Below, in pieces: positions 39,417-49,980 of a stretch of 64,000 nucleotides of DNA. The translations under genes were made by a program, and so were the position numbers. Source of the DNA: Nautilus pompilius (taxonomy: Eukaryota > Mollusca > Cephalopoda > Nautilida > Nautilidae); NCBI GenBank assembly GCA_018389105.1, contig JACATO010001069.1, forward strand, positions 248,001-312,000, written 5' to 3'. Under the pieces are notes generated by a model, which ran no database searches, was not told where the DNA came from, and saw only the letters and a program-made list of their open reading frames with translations. Numbering within the stretch: the first letter of the stretch is position 1; every line of letters starts with the position of its first letter.

Positions 39417-40684
39417 CAGTATTGGAAATAAGTGTGTAAACAGAAGAGAAACTGTGCACAAGAGTCAAATATAGGAGATATTATCGCATTTCATCTACAA
39501 AAATTGAATTGCTACAGAGTGCGGTCACGTGTTGATATAGTGCACTGTGATTGGTTGATATGGAAAACCATCAGAAAGTGGCACACCTGCAGAGAGACTA
39601 TAAAAGTACAGGCACTGATATCATCGTAGCCTTGGTGGATACTATGGCTTCTGGGAAGAAATATCGCATAACATGCGTACAGAAATAAAGTCAGCGACTT
39701 GCATCTTGACTTTACTTCAGAAAGAGCTGTGTGCAGAACTCTGACTGTTGACAATAGACTCGGTCGAGGAAAAAGCTCCAACTCTCCAAAAGGGCTGCTG
39801 AGTACCTTAGAGTCTGTTACGAGAAAAAAACAAACAAACCGGTAGGTGCCTTGCGAATAAAATAGCTGCAAGTCGGGGTGTTGGTATTTCTTCAAGAACA
39901 GTAGGATAGACATTGTCGTGAAGTGGTCTGTCTCAATGGACGTGTAGCTGCCTGAAAACTTGTACTGCTCTTTACAGATGAGTCCAGGTTTGAACTATTT
40001 GTCAATAATCAATGGAGTTTGTTCGAAGACGGAAAGCGGACTGGAAGCGGAATTACAGTCAGTGAAAAACTGATACAGTGAATCGTGGAAGTGGATCAAT
40101 AAGAGTGTGGGGGCTGCATATCAGCTAAAGGCGGCGGAGATTTGCATAAAATGGAATGTATACCGACTGCCAAGAGGTACAGACAGGTTCTCATCATTCA
40201 TGCCATTCTCTCAGGAAGACAGAAAGACATTTCATTGGGCCGGATTCATTTTCCAACTTGACAGTGACTCCAAGCATACAGCCAGTGTGGTGATAAACTA
40301 TCTGGAATGTAAAGAGGCTGATGGACCACTCAGAAAGATGCCTTGGCCTGTACAAAATCCTGATTTGAACATAACTGAGGATTTATGGGGTTATGTGGCT
40401 ACTGGGAAATTAAAATGGCAACCAAACACCTTGGATGTATTTCGGAAAGTGATACAGGATACTTGTAACAACCCTGATAATCTGTAGTGGAGCCTGAGAA
40501 CAAGGGGTGATGTTCTATATAAAGTAAAGAGCTCAGACACCAAATATTAATGTACTGTACAATTTATTCATCTTTATATATTTTTTTAAATAATACATTG
40601 TGCATGTTTTATATAGGTTAGTCAGTTGCAATTACAAATTTTTTGTGCATATCCTGTGTTTCTCCATAATTATTTCCAATATTG
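39417..40684 (+). mobile_element. Tc1-family element with both ends (family A, copy 1)
   Basis: A full-length but dead cut-and-paste transposon of 1268 bp, flanked by TA (39415-39416 and 40685-40686). The ends are inverted repeats: CAGTATTGGAAATAAGTG at left, and CAATATTGGAAATAATTATG at right read on the minus strand. Transposase pieces lie on the + strand. VLLFTDESRFELFVNNQW (about 39963-40016) carries the first catalytic Asp. FIFQLDSDSKHTA carries the second, and NPDLNITEDLWGY the Glu, both in a 126-codon frame at 40107-40487. Counting from Asp to Glu gives 38 intervening residues, as in DD38E-type Tc1 relatives rather than DD34E. Several frame breaks separate the pieces. A related copy lies at 47.1-49.7 kb on the other strand. 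Confidence 0.85.
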
Positions 40685-40911
40685 TACATGTATTGTACAT
40701 GCCTTTTCTCCTCGTGCCGTCGTCGCCTACAACCAACTTTTATTATAAGAAGCCGCTGTCGTCCGACCCCAGTCCACCGCGTCATCGCTGCTTCTGATGT
40801 TTAGCCCAGTCAGGTCGCTTTTACTCGCTACCGGATCTGAGCGAGGGCTTTCTACCTGCTTTTTTGCCCAATCAGCCCGATCGCCCTTAGCCGTCTTTTG
40901 GTGGTGGAGGT

Positions 40912-41199
40912 TCAGAATCCGACTGTTACAAAGGAGTCGGGGTCAAGGGTTAACCGGCTACCTGTCAAGAAAGTGATCCTTCCAAACTCTCGAAGCAGCC
41001 ATCTGTCTTCCCGTTCTATTTTCCTTCTCTTTCTTCTCGGCCTTTTAAGTTTATGGCCTAAGTATTTGATGTGATTGTATTGCACAAAACCCCGTGTGAC
41101 TCCAATTTCCTTCAGAATTCCCCGTTGGGAATAACCCGCCCTATAGAGGGCGATGATGGATAACCTCATCTCAAGCAGATATTCCTTTATAGCTGCCAT
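40912..41199 (-). mobile_element. Tc1-like transposase amino-terminal fragment
   Basis: A 95-codon minus-strand frame starting at 41199 has the layout of a Tc1 DNA-binding domain. A helix-turn-helix (MRLSIIALYRAGYSQRGI, then LKEIGVTRGFVQY) is followed by a basic linker (KRPRRKRRKIEREDRWLLRE) resembling the R-x-R...x-x-x-R-E-D-R-x-x-x-R-E start of the second motif. Similarity stops at about residue 85. No catalytic domain follows toward 40700 and no inverted repeats were found. It sits 228 bp from the element ending at 40684 and 387 bp from the mariner starting at 41586. It belongs to a lineage other than either neighbour as far as can be judged, and is a truncated relic. Confidence 0.6.
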
Positions 41200-41585
41200 T
41201 TTCTTTTGCCAAACAAAGCATCAATAATGTCCACTGACATTTATATGAACGTTCGTGTGAGCTAACAGTTATTTATGTTATTAGTAAGAAAAGCTTCCCG
41301 ATAAACATGATGTCGCTTTGCTTCATTCACAGAAATAACCGGCCGGGTCTTTAATTTTTCAAAATGCTTCAAGTGAAAACCAACGACACACCTGGCTCGT
41401 CGCTTCACAAAGGTGTTGCTGTTCTTTTCTTACTGCATTTTAATTAACAACAGAAACAGCTTTTATCTCTGAGCTCTAATTTGAACGTTAATGTGTGAGG
41501 GTGAATGTTTGTGGGAGTGAAATGGAGAGTTTGGAAATACGAATCAGAAACTGAGCTTTCTCCCAACTTACACGAGGAAAAGCTG

Positions 41586-42877
41586 TCAGGTCGTTACAGA
41601 AGTTTTGTCGTTTTTTTTTTTTGTTACCGCAACAATGAGATTTCATATCGTTGCCGAATGTGGAGTTCATTAACCAAAGTAAGTTCCACTACAATCAGTA
41701 CACTTCTGCCATCGAGTTACAAGTGCGTTTATACCATTTTTTAAAAAAAATCTGGATTTCTGGAGTCAATAAACTGTTGGAAGGCAGTTTCATTTGCTGC
41801 TTGATTGGAGAAGGATTTGATACGGAGGAAGCTGTCGAGGTGTTTGAAAAGATGGTAGTCTGTGGGAGAAAGGTCTGGTGAATAGGCTGGGTGAGGGAGA
41901 ACTTCATAACCCAACGTTTTTCAGTTTCTGAAGAGTCACTTTTGCAACATGGGGACGAGCTTTGTCGTGGAGCAGGATTGGGCCTCTTCGATTCACCATT
42001 CCAGCTGTTGTTGGGAGAATTTCTGAAGAACAACGTTTAATTCACAACAGTACCTTTCAGCTGTGATGGTTTCACCAGGTTGCAAGAAGTTATAGTGGAT
42101 GACACCAGTTGCAGTTCACCGGACAGTGACCGTGACCTTTGGGTGGAGGATGGGTTAATGGAATGTGGTTAGGCACCTTGTCTCTGTTGAGCCACTGTGC
42201 TGATCGTTTGCGATTGTCGTAAAGGATCCATTTTTCATCACACGTAATGATTCGGTCAAGAAATGGATCGTTTCTGTTTCTTATGACAAGCGAAGAGCAG
42301 ATCCCCAATCGACGATTTTGTTGTTCATTCAACTTGTGAGGCACCCACTTGTCAAGCTTTTCCACCTCGCCAATTGCGTCAAGATGCCAGAAAACAGTTT
42401 CAGTGCTTACGTCAAGCTCTCCAGCAATTTCTTCAGACTGTTTTTCTTGGATCGGCTTCAACTGAGGCTTTCAGACGGTTGTCATCACAGCCAGAAGGAC
42501 GTCCATTATGTTCCTTATCTTTGAGGCTCATATCACCTGATCGAAACTTTGCAAACCATCACTGTACTGTACATTCATTTGCTGTCTCCTCACTCCTTGC
42601 TTGCCCAATGTTACGAGTTGCCTCGCTCGCTTTGTGGCCCAGTTTGAACTTGTGGAGCAAAATGGCACAAAAAATGTTTCTATCCATGCTTCTTTCAGAA
42701 TCCTGAAACAAACATGCATTTTATGATTTTTAAAAGGGTAGGTTTTGAATAATGTATGCCAAAGCACACGATACAACACGACATAGAACCTATCTACGTG
42801 CACCTTCGCAAACATGCAAGAAACGAACCCAAAATTAACATAATATAAAAACCGACAAAACTTTTGTAATGACCTAA
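41586..42877 (-). mobile_element. mariner (DD34D) transposon with both ends
   Basis: A 1292-bp mariner-family element on the minus strand. Inverted repeats: TTAGGTCATTACAAAAGTTT at the right end (read on minus, next to TA at 42878-42879) and TCAGGTCGTTACAGAAGTTT at the left (the TA beside it is mutated to TG). Transposase blocks on the minus strand, in order, are: FKLGHKASEATRNIG (amino-terminal HTH), DKWVPHKLNEQQNRR, RNDPFLDRIITCDEKWILYD (first catalytic Asp), GPILLHDKARPHVAK (second), SPDLSPTDYHLFKHLD (third) and RWQKCTDCSGTYFG (carboxyl end). The second and third Asp are 34 residues apart, giving DD34D. It is close to the mariner group that includes Hsmar1. The longest open piece is 42090-42461; at least three frame breaks make it inactive. 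Confidence 0.92.
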
Positions 42878-45789
42878 TACATGTAAGCTGTTATGCACTT
42901 GATTCCGCTTTATTATAAAACCAAGGTATGAATTCTGAAGAATTAATTTTATATTTTATCACATCTGTTTCTTAGTAATGTTTTCTGTTTTTATTGTTGT
43001 CGACATCAGTTTCTGTTGAAATAACCCTGATGCTATGTTTTCGTACATATTTTAATTCTTCTTGAACCCTCGAGTCGGTGTCGGCGCATTAAGGATCACC
43101 GAGTAGAAGAATTGCTTCCTAGTGTTCGTTTACTAAACCTAGTAGAGTGAAGAACAGGGTGCGATGATTATATGTGTATCTACTGTGGAAAGTCTCTACT
43201 ATACCCCCTCATTTTCTAGACGTAAATCATTATCTGTTTTGAAAGAATTTTAATCTCTCCTCAGTACACGTTGATCGGCGTCCTACCCGAGAGATTACCT
43301 GCTGTATCCTAATTTGCAATTCAGTAGGTCAGCTGATTGCGATCAGGGCCGGGCCAGATCGCATATTCGACGAATAACGTTAGATAATTTTCCATTTGTG
43401 TAAAGAAATTATATAAAAATTACTTGCCTTCAGGATGTGGGTGCAGCTTTTATAAGCAGGGGTATAACGCTTGCTATGGCTGTTTGTATTCCCTAGAAGT
43501 AACAATCTTCTGTTGTAGCTCAAGAGATTGGGCTGAAACTGAAGCTGGCATTCACACTGCTGCAAAATTCTAGACGGCTTTCCGGAGTTTGTATTCGTAG
43601 AACAGGGGAAGACATTTATTCGACAAAAAGAAACCAGATAATGGAAGAGAAATGCAAACCACAGTTTTCATTTTTAATCTCAAAAACCGAGACACATCTC
43701 TTTCTTTCTCCGATCTGACGTTGAAAATACGTAATGGACCACTTTCAGATATTCTTCCCCAACTCTGAAGATGCTGTCAGTACTGGACTTAAATCGAGAA
43801 GAAACGAAAATGGAGTTGGGTCGGTTATATAAACTTTAGGACCCCGTTACATTTTCCGCCTAAACCGTTCCAGAAATACGTCATCGCCTTTGGCCGGTGA
43901 AATGACGTCATTTCTTTTTACTGGTTCTAAACGATGTTTCTGACCCTTGTACGCCAGCAATCTAAGAATCCCTTTTTTCTGTATTCTGATCTGTCACTTT
44001 GGAATATAACCATACGAAACGATCTTGGAACGTCTCGAACGTGGCTGAGCACATGTCGTCGACTGCCCGCAGCTGCCAGGATCAGATATGCTAAATATTA
44101 CTTCTATAATCTTGCATTTATAGTTAAACTTCTAGAAGAGCAATAATAATTACTAACTTATGTTTCTAGAAGCAATATAAACCAACTGCTGAATCATTTA
44201 AATTTTATCGCACGCTTTATCCCATTTACAAAGATTATGACGTATTACTTCTGCATGAATTGGTACATCTTGCAGAGAGGAGAACGGCTACATCTGAGTA
44301 TTCTAAAACTTCGCAGACTAAAAAATATCTCTCCGCCGAATCTCACCATTCCAGCGAATGTAAAAGCGTAGAAAATGATACGTTTTCCAGCCCGTTTAAT
44401 AAAGTAGAGTCGTGAACTGGAGAAACATTGGAAACAGTCTGCTAAATGGAGCTGCTGACGTTCGTCATGCCTTATTCATAATAACCAACCGGTAGCATCT
44501 ACTGGTTTTCCTTATGTCGAGGATGCGAGAAAATCTAGACCTGGTGCTTTGTGGTGCTAACGTACCAGTGTTATCTCTACCAAACTGGTACTTCATACAG
44601 CTGGTGTTTATCCAGATGGAATGTCTACTTAATTTCACTCAGTGCAGACTTATAGTGTAATTGCCAAGATAGAAAAGACCCGAACCTACTGGCTCAAACG
44701 GCATATCTCATAGCCATATTATCTAACAAGGAATCGTGTAAGGGCGACGGCCTGGAAAAGTGAGTAGGTGTCTGCGATCAGACTGAGTTGGTCAACAAAT
44801 AGTCATCAGCCATCTATGATCGTCTCGAATAGTCTTTTATTATCTCCTTCCAAATTTAATAGAAATTTGTATTTATGTGTAAATTGTATCCTTTTGAAAA
44901 ATATCTAATTTTATCAGAATTTTGTTTTTGTTTTGTTTTGTTTTTTTTTTTCGTTTCTTTCTTCACAGCGCTCGCTATAAGTAACCTAACCCTTCACGGG
45001 GCCTGGACTCATCTCTCTGCTTTTGTGCTTTTAATCGTTTTTCTCCATCTTTTCTAGTCATTGTCTTAATTTTGATCGCATTTTCACAAGCTTCGAAGAT
45101 TGATTTAAAGCCGTCATTTGTCATCTATGTTTACACGATCAGTGGGTTGGTGATATCCCCACCCTTAAAAAGTTCCCAGTTCTCAAAAGAAAGACGTAGA
45201 AAACACACATGCGCCAAGTCCTGGAACACTGCTCGTGGGCAGGGAAGCGTCCATGCTGTCATTATATCCCAGGAGCAGCATATTTTCTCTGAACAATCTC
45301 TGGCCTCTCTGCGCATCCCTTCGCACGTTCTATACTTAATTTTAAAAACACGTTTGTTTGCTCCACAGGACGCTACGAACGGATGGCGGGTTCATCCATC
45401 AATCTTTTAAAACTCACGGGCTAATGCCGATCTCTCTCCTCCCTCACCGTCCGCACCTTTTTGGCACGTGGCCACGCCACCTAGGCAGCGTGAGCCAAAC
45501 CACATTCGCTTCACTGCAGGCGGTGTCTCTGCCAAAGAATCACCATCATAATTAGCACGTCTGATCTTTTGGGGGGGGTGTGGTGCAATTGTTGGGGTAT
45601 GTGTGTGAATTTAGCATGCTCGCGCAAGGTAATTAACTTTTTTTCTTTTTTAATAAAAAAATAAATAAAGTGAAACTACAAAGAAAAGTAATAAAAATTC
45701 ATTTTTGTCAAAAACATTTTTAGAATTACACGAACGTATGAGCGCTACGTATTTCATTTAAACAATTATAAAGCAGGATATATCGACCT

Positions 45790-46215
45790 CTGCATACCGT
45801 CTCGATATTCCACCCCTCGTGTATACCATACACCATGTTGGAAAAGCATCTATCCTGTCTACTCCATCGGTTAATCTTCTATATTCTGTGTTCACATTGC
45901 ATTTCTCGTATGCACCCTTGTATAGAAGCATCACAACTGTAAAACGTATTCACGAAATATCTTTCTTGTATACCTTGACTGCAAAGCACCTCTTCAGTGC
46001 AATGTGTAGACAAAGCTCTTATCCTCTACACCGTATTGTCAAAATATTTTGATTCTATACCGTGTTCACAATCCATATTTCCGTGTATACCGAGTCGGCA
46101 AAGCATTCCTTTTTAATACTGTGTCGAGAAAGCATCTTTCCATCATAACATGTATATAATACACTAATCATGTACATCGTTTTCACAATTTATTTTTTGT
46201 GTACACTGTGTTCAA
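45790..46215. repeat. Decayed tandem repeat, about 30-40 bp units
   Basis: Variants of a motif like TGTATACCGTGTTGACAAAG-CATCTTTCC recur imperfectly. Examples are TCTATACCGTGTTCACAATC (46052), TGTATACCGAGTCGGCAAAG (46084), TAATACTGTGTCGAGAAAGC (46115) and TGTACACTGTGTTCAAATAA (46200). Spacing is about 30-40 bp. It looks like an old minisatellite that has diverged in place. No coding potential. Confidence 0.55.
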
Positions 46216-47076
46216 ATAACATCCAAATGTAACCATGTCCATAATGCGTTGACGAGTCGGTTCTCGCACCGGTCCCACAGGTAGTCACAAACCTACCTTT
46301 GGTTTCAGATAGCACGGGCTGACGTACAAGCAGACAGAGAGGACAGCTAGAAATCCCGAGAACTAAACCCGTAGTAACCTCTACTAAGACACCAGAGAAA
46401 CATGCCATACTTTTATTTAGTAGCTCATTAAAGATGAGTGATGCCTATTTTTGCATAACCTCCGTCGGGGACGGACTACATGTAACATTTACTCACCACT
46501 TTTGTCTTAGTCTGATGAAGCCCCCGGGTTAATGCTAACTCTACTGGATGTAATGATAACAGTTCATTTACTTTATCCTTAATGACTGTCAAAAGCAGCA
46601 AAAGAGACCATCTTTACCTGATATTTACAGGACATCGTAGATGAATCGTTTGTAACAGCTGTACAGAGATTTTCAATGCTGTGTCTGCGATGTGAGTTGG
46701 CATTTAGCCCGACTTGAAGATCTTGCATCTCTACAGGAAGGAGGTAATGAATCCCTCATGGACGTGGACTGGATTCAAAACTATAAACTCTGCCAAGATA
46801 CATGTCTTTTATTTAATTAACACAAGAAACCAAACGAGTTGTTTTTTTTATTTATTTCTGAGAAACAAACTTATACGCTAACTGCATTTTATTTTCAGTG
46901 GCGTATTTAAATACTCACCCGGGGCGGGAGATATGTGATCCCGGTAATTTAATGTTGTGTTGTGGTAGAGCTAGAAAAAATTTAAAATGTAGCCTACCTA
47001 TTGAACTTTGGCGAAAAATTCTCAATGAAGAATGTATTAAAGTGACCCGGTCTGTCACAGAACTATTCATCATATA

Positions 47077-49670
47077 CAGAATTGGGAAAAATTATGGAAA
47101 ACACAGGATACACACAAATAATTTGTAGTTGCAACCGAAAAACCTATATAAAATATGCACGCAGAATGAATACAGGTGAGCCCTTTGCTTTATATAGGGC
47201 CTGACCCTCGTTTTCATGCTCCAGTACAGGTTATCAATGTATGGCTGTGGAATGATGTTCCAAATCATGTAGCACTTTCTACAAGTTATAATTTTGTTTC
47301 TGCTTGACTTTCTCAATAGTAACATACTCTCATATAGCTTCAATTATGTACATATCAAGACTTTGCGCACGCCAAGGCATCTTTGTAAGTGTTCCATCAG
47401 CCTCTTTACATTCCAGCCAGTGTCATCTTGTAAACTCAGTTGTTTTTCTAAAATAATGGCATGATAGATGAGAACTTGCCCTTACCTGTCGCTGTCAGTA
47501 TACCTGCGATTTTATCCCCACACTCATATTGATTCATCCCCACGCTTCACTGTAGCTGTTGTACACTGACTGTTATATCTTTCCCTGGTCTGGCATTGTC
47601 AGACAGTTTAGACTTGGACTCACTGTACAGAGCACCTTCTTCCAGGTTGGGTTACCTTACTGTTTCATTTCTGTTGACCACTTTATCCCTGCTATTTGGT
47701 TGCCTCTCCTCAGCAAACGTTTTCAAGAAGCTACACATCTAATAAGATCATATCATGATAACTCGTATCATCTCACTGTTCTTGAAGAAACGGTAACACC
47801 TGTACTTGCAGCCAGATCATGCTTGCTTAAAATTTCTTTACTGGCTCGTCATCTATCACGTAGAGAACACCCTGAAGTACTTAACATCACTCTTGGAAAG
47901 ATTGGGCTTTCTTCTTCGATCATGACTATTGTCATCAGTACCAGTTTTGCGCATCCTCCTCACAGTCCTGCATACAGCTCCTTCTGAAACATTAAGTCAG
48001 GATGCAAATCTCCCACATGGAGTAGGCATCACTAGCTAAGAATTTCTATACGCTTGTCTTGTGATATTTCTTTCCCAGTAGCCATAGTATTCACCACATT
48101 ACAATGATATCGCTGCCTACAGGTGCATCTCATAAAATTAGAATATCGTGGAAGAGATCATTTTTTTTTCCGTAATTTAATCCAAACAGCGAAACTTTCA
48201 TATATTCTACATTCATTACACGCAAAGTGAAATATTTCAAGCCTTTTTTTGTTTTAATTTTGATGATTACGGCTTACAGCTCATGAAAATCAAAAATCCA
48301 CTATCTCAAAATATTAGAATATTTCATAACATCAATAAAAAAGGGGGGATTTGTAATATAGAAATGTCGAACTTCTGAAAAGTATGTTCATTTATTCACT
48401 CAATACTTGGTCGGGGCTCCTTTGGCATGAATCACTGCATCAGTACAGCGTGGCATGGAGGCGATCAGCCTGTGGCACTGCTGAGGTGTTAGGGAAGCCC
48501 AGGTTGCTTTGATAGCGGCCTTCAGCTCGTCTGTTTTGTTGGGTCTGGTGTCTCTCATCTTCCTCTTGACAATACCCCATAGATTCTCTATAGGGTTCAG
48601 GTCAGGCGAGTTGGCTGACCAATCAAGCACAGTAATACTATGGTCAGCAAACCAGTTACTAGTAGTTTTAGCCCTGTGGGCAGGTGCCAAGTCCTGCTGG
48701 AAAAGGAAATCAGCATCTCCATAAAGCTTGTCAGCAGACGGAAGCATGAAATGCTAAAAAATCTCCTGGTGGATGCCTGCGTTGACTTTGGACTTGATAA
48801 AACACAGTGGATCAACACCAGCAGATCAGATGGCACCCCAAATCATCACTGACTGTGGAAACTTCCCACTGGACTTGGATTCTGTGCCTCTTCACTCTTC
48901 CTCCAGACTGTGGGACCTTGATTTCCAAATGAAATGCAAAATTTACTTTCATCCGAAAAGCGGACTTTGGACCACTGAGCAACGGTCCAGTTATTTTTCT
49001 CCTTAGCCCAGGTAAGACGCTTCTGACATTGTCTCTGGTTCAGGAGTGGCTTGACACTAGGAATGCGACATTTGCAGCCCACTTCCTGGACATATCTGTG
49101 CATGGTGGCTCTTGATGCACTGACTCAAATCTCAGTCCACTCCTTGTGGAGAGTGTCAATGAGTGTCTTCTGGACAACTGTCAAGTCAGCAGTCTTCCCC
49201 ATGATTGTGGTTGTGTGTACTGAACCAGACTGAGAGATTCATGGTATTTATACTGCATAAATAGTGATTTACTAAAACTCGAAATGGAATATTCTGATAT
49301 TTTGAGATACGTTTTTTCTATTTATTTTTTTTTAGCTGTAGGCCGTAATTATCAAAATTAAAATTAAAAAATGCTTGAAACATTTTAGTTTACATGTAAT
49401 GAGTCTAGAATATATACAGTTTTCACTTTCTGAAATAATTGATAAAAAATATTGATGTCTTCCACGATATTCTAATTTTTTGAGATGCACCTGTATACTT
49501 CTATAGTCCTTCGGAAAGTGTGCCCACTTTCGGACTGCTTCATGACAGCCAATCACAGCGCACTGTATCAGCCATGAGATGCAGTGCCATCACACGCTAT
49601 TTTCATTTTATTCTTAGTCTTTATTCTGTTTATAAAAAAATGTACATATACCGGTATTTCCTGTTGTTTT
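47077..49670 (-). mobile_element. Tc1-family element (family A, copy 2), split by an insertion
   Basis: A minus-strand relative of the element at 39417-40684. Its transposon 3' end is at 47077 beside TA 47075-47076 (CAGAATTGGGAAAAATTATG). Minus-strand pieces match copy 1 base for base over long stretches: TGGAATGTAAAGAGGCTGAT and AAGATGCCTTGGC (about 47370-47420), and the promoter-side region TGCGCTGTGATTGGCTG (about 49550-49566; TGCACTGTGATTGGTTG in copy 1). The carboxyl end reads KCYMIWNIIPQPYIDNLYWS, as in Tc1 proteins (WNNIPQ...). Its 5' end, near 49670, is diverged and approximate. A different Tc1 element occupies 48120-49493. Without it the copy would be about 1.2 kb, close to copy 1. 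Multiple frame breaks; dead. Confidence 0.8.
48120..49493 (-). mobile_element. Fish/lamprey-type Tc1 element nested in family A copy 2
   Basis: A 1374-bp Tc1 element with intact ends. CAGGTGCATCTCATAAAATT starts at 48120, CAGGTGCATCTCAAAAAATT (minus strand) starts at 49493, and TA flanks both sides. Similarity continues inward for about 200 bp on each side (for example ATTACGGCTTACAGCTCATG against ATTACGGCCTACAGCT). The minus-strand transposase starts MGKTADLTVVQKTLIDTLHK at about 49205. It carries TWAKEKNNWTVAQWSKVRFS-DES (first Asp), FLFQQDLAPAH (second) and LNPIENLWGIVKRK (Glu), and ends AVIHAKGAPTKY. Asp-Glu spacing is 34 (DD34E). Against the family sequence I remember, about 55 residues are gone between two HKE-coding blocks, removing most of the helix-turn-helix region. 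An in-frame TGA (WTEI-stop-VSASRA), a frameshift after QNPS and two more stops (GAI-stop, EIF-stop) follow. Inactive. Confidence 0.93.
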
Positions 49671-49863
49671 ATTTTGTCCTCACTTTTAGAATTATTTGCT
49701 GACATGTGATGTGTGGATTTCCTCTTTCTAAACAGAATAATACTAATGTTTGTGAGCACCGGTTATAGAAAATATTGACTTCACGAATTAGGGCGTCAAC
49801 AGGGGGTTACGTTACTCGATAACTTGGCAAACAAGTGAACTCAGCGACGTCTGGATGACCACA

Positions 49864-49980
49864 ATGGGAGACAACCCTGGTGCGTCAGTGTAGTGGCAGC
49901 GGTTGTTTGCTAGAAAGCGCCACGACGACAGTTCTGGCTTCAGTATTAGAAGTGTTTGTTCCTTTTTAACATTTACGGTC
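49864..49980 (-). repeat. SINE family, tail-side fragment
   Basis: GGGAGACAACCCTGGTGCGT (49866) then GTGGCAGCGGTTGTTTGCTA (49891) matches the 15405-15470 copy (GGGAGACAACCCTGGTGTAG, CCGCGGTTGTCCACTAGGAA). Similarity fades before the central domain. It lies just outside the family A copy 2. Confidence 0.65.

Noticed and set aside
39512-39913. 133-codon minus-strand frame
   Set aside because: It lies inside the plus-strand family A Tc1 element, opposite its transposase region, and has no recognisable domain.
42318-42706. Plus-strand frames of 68 and 110 codons in the mariner region
   Set aside because: They lie opposite the minus-strand mariner transposase and match nothing; they are shadow frames.
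48509-49233. Plus-strand frames of 60-77 codons across the nested Tc1
   Set aside because: Antisense to the recognised minus-strand transposase.
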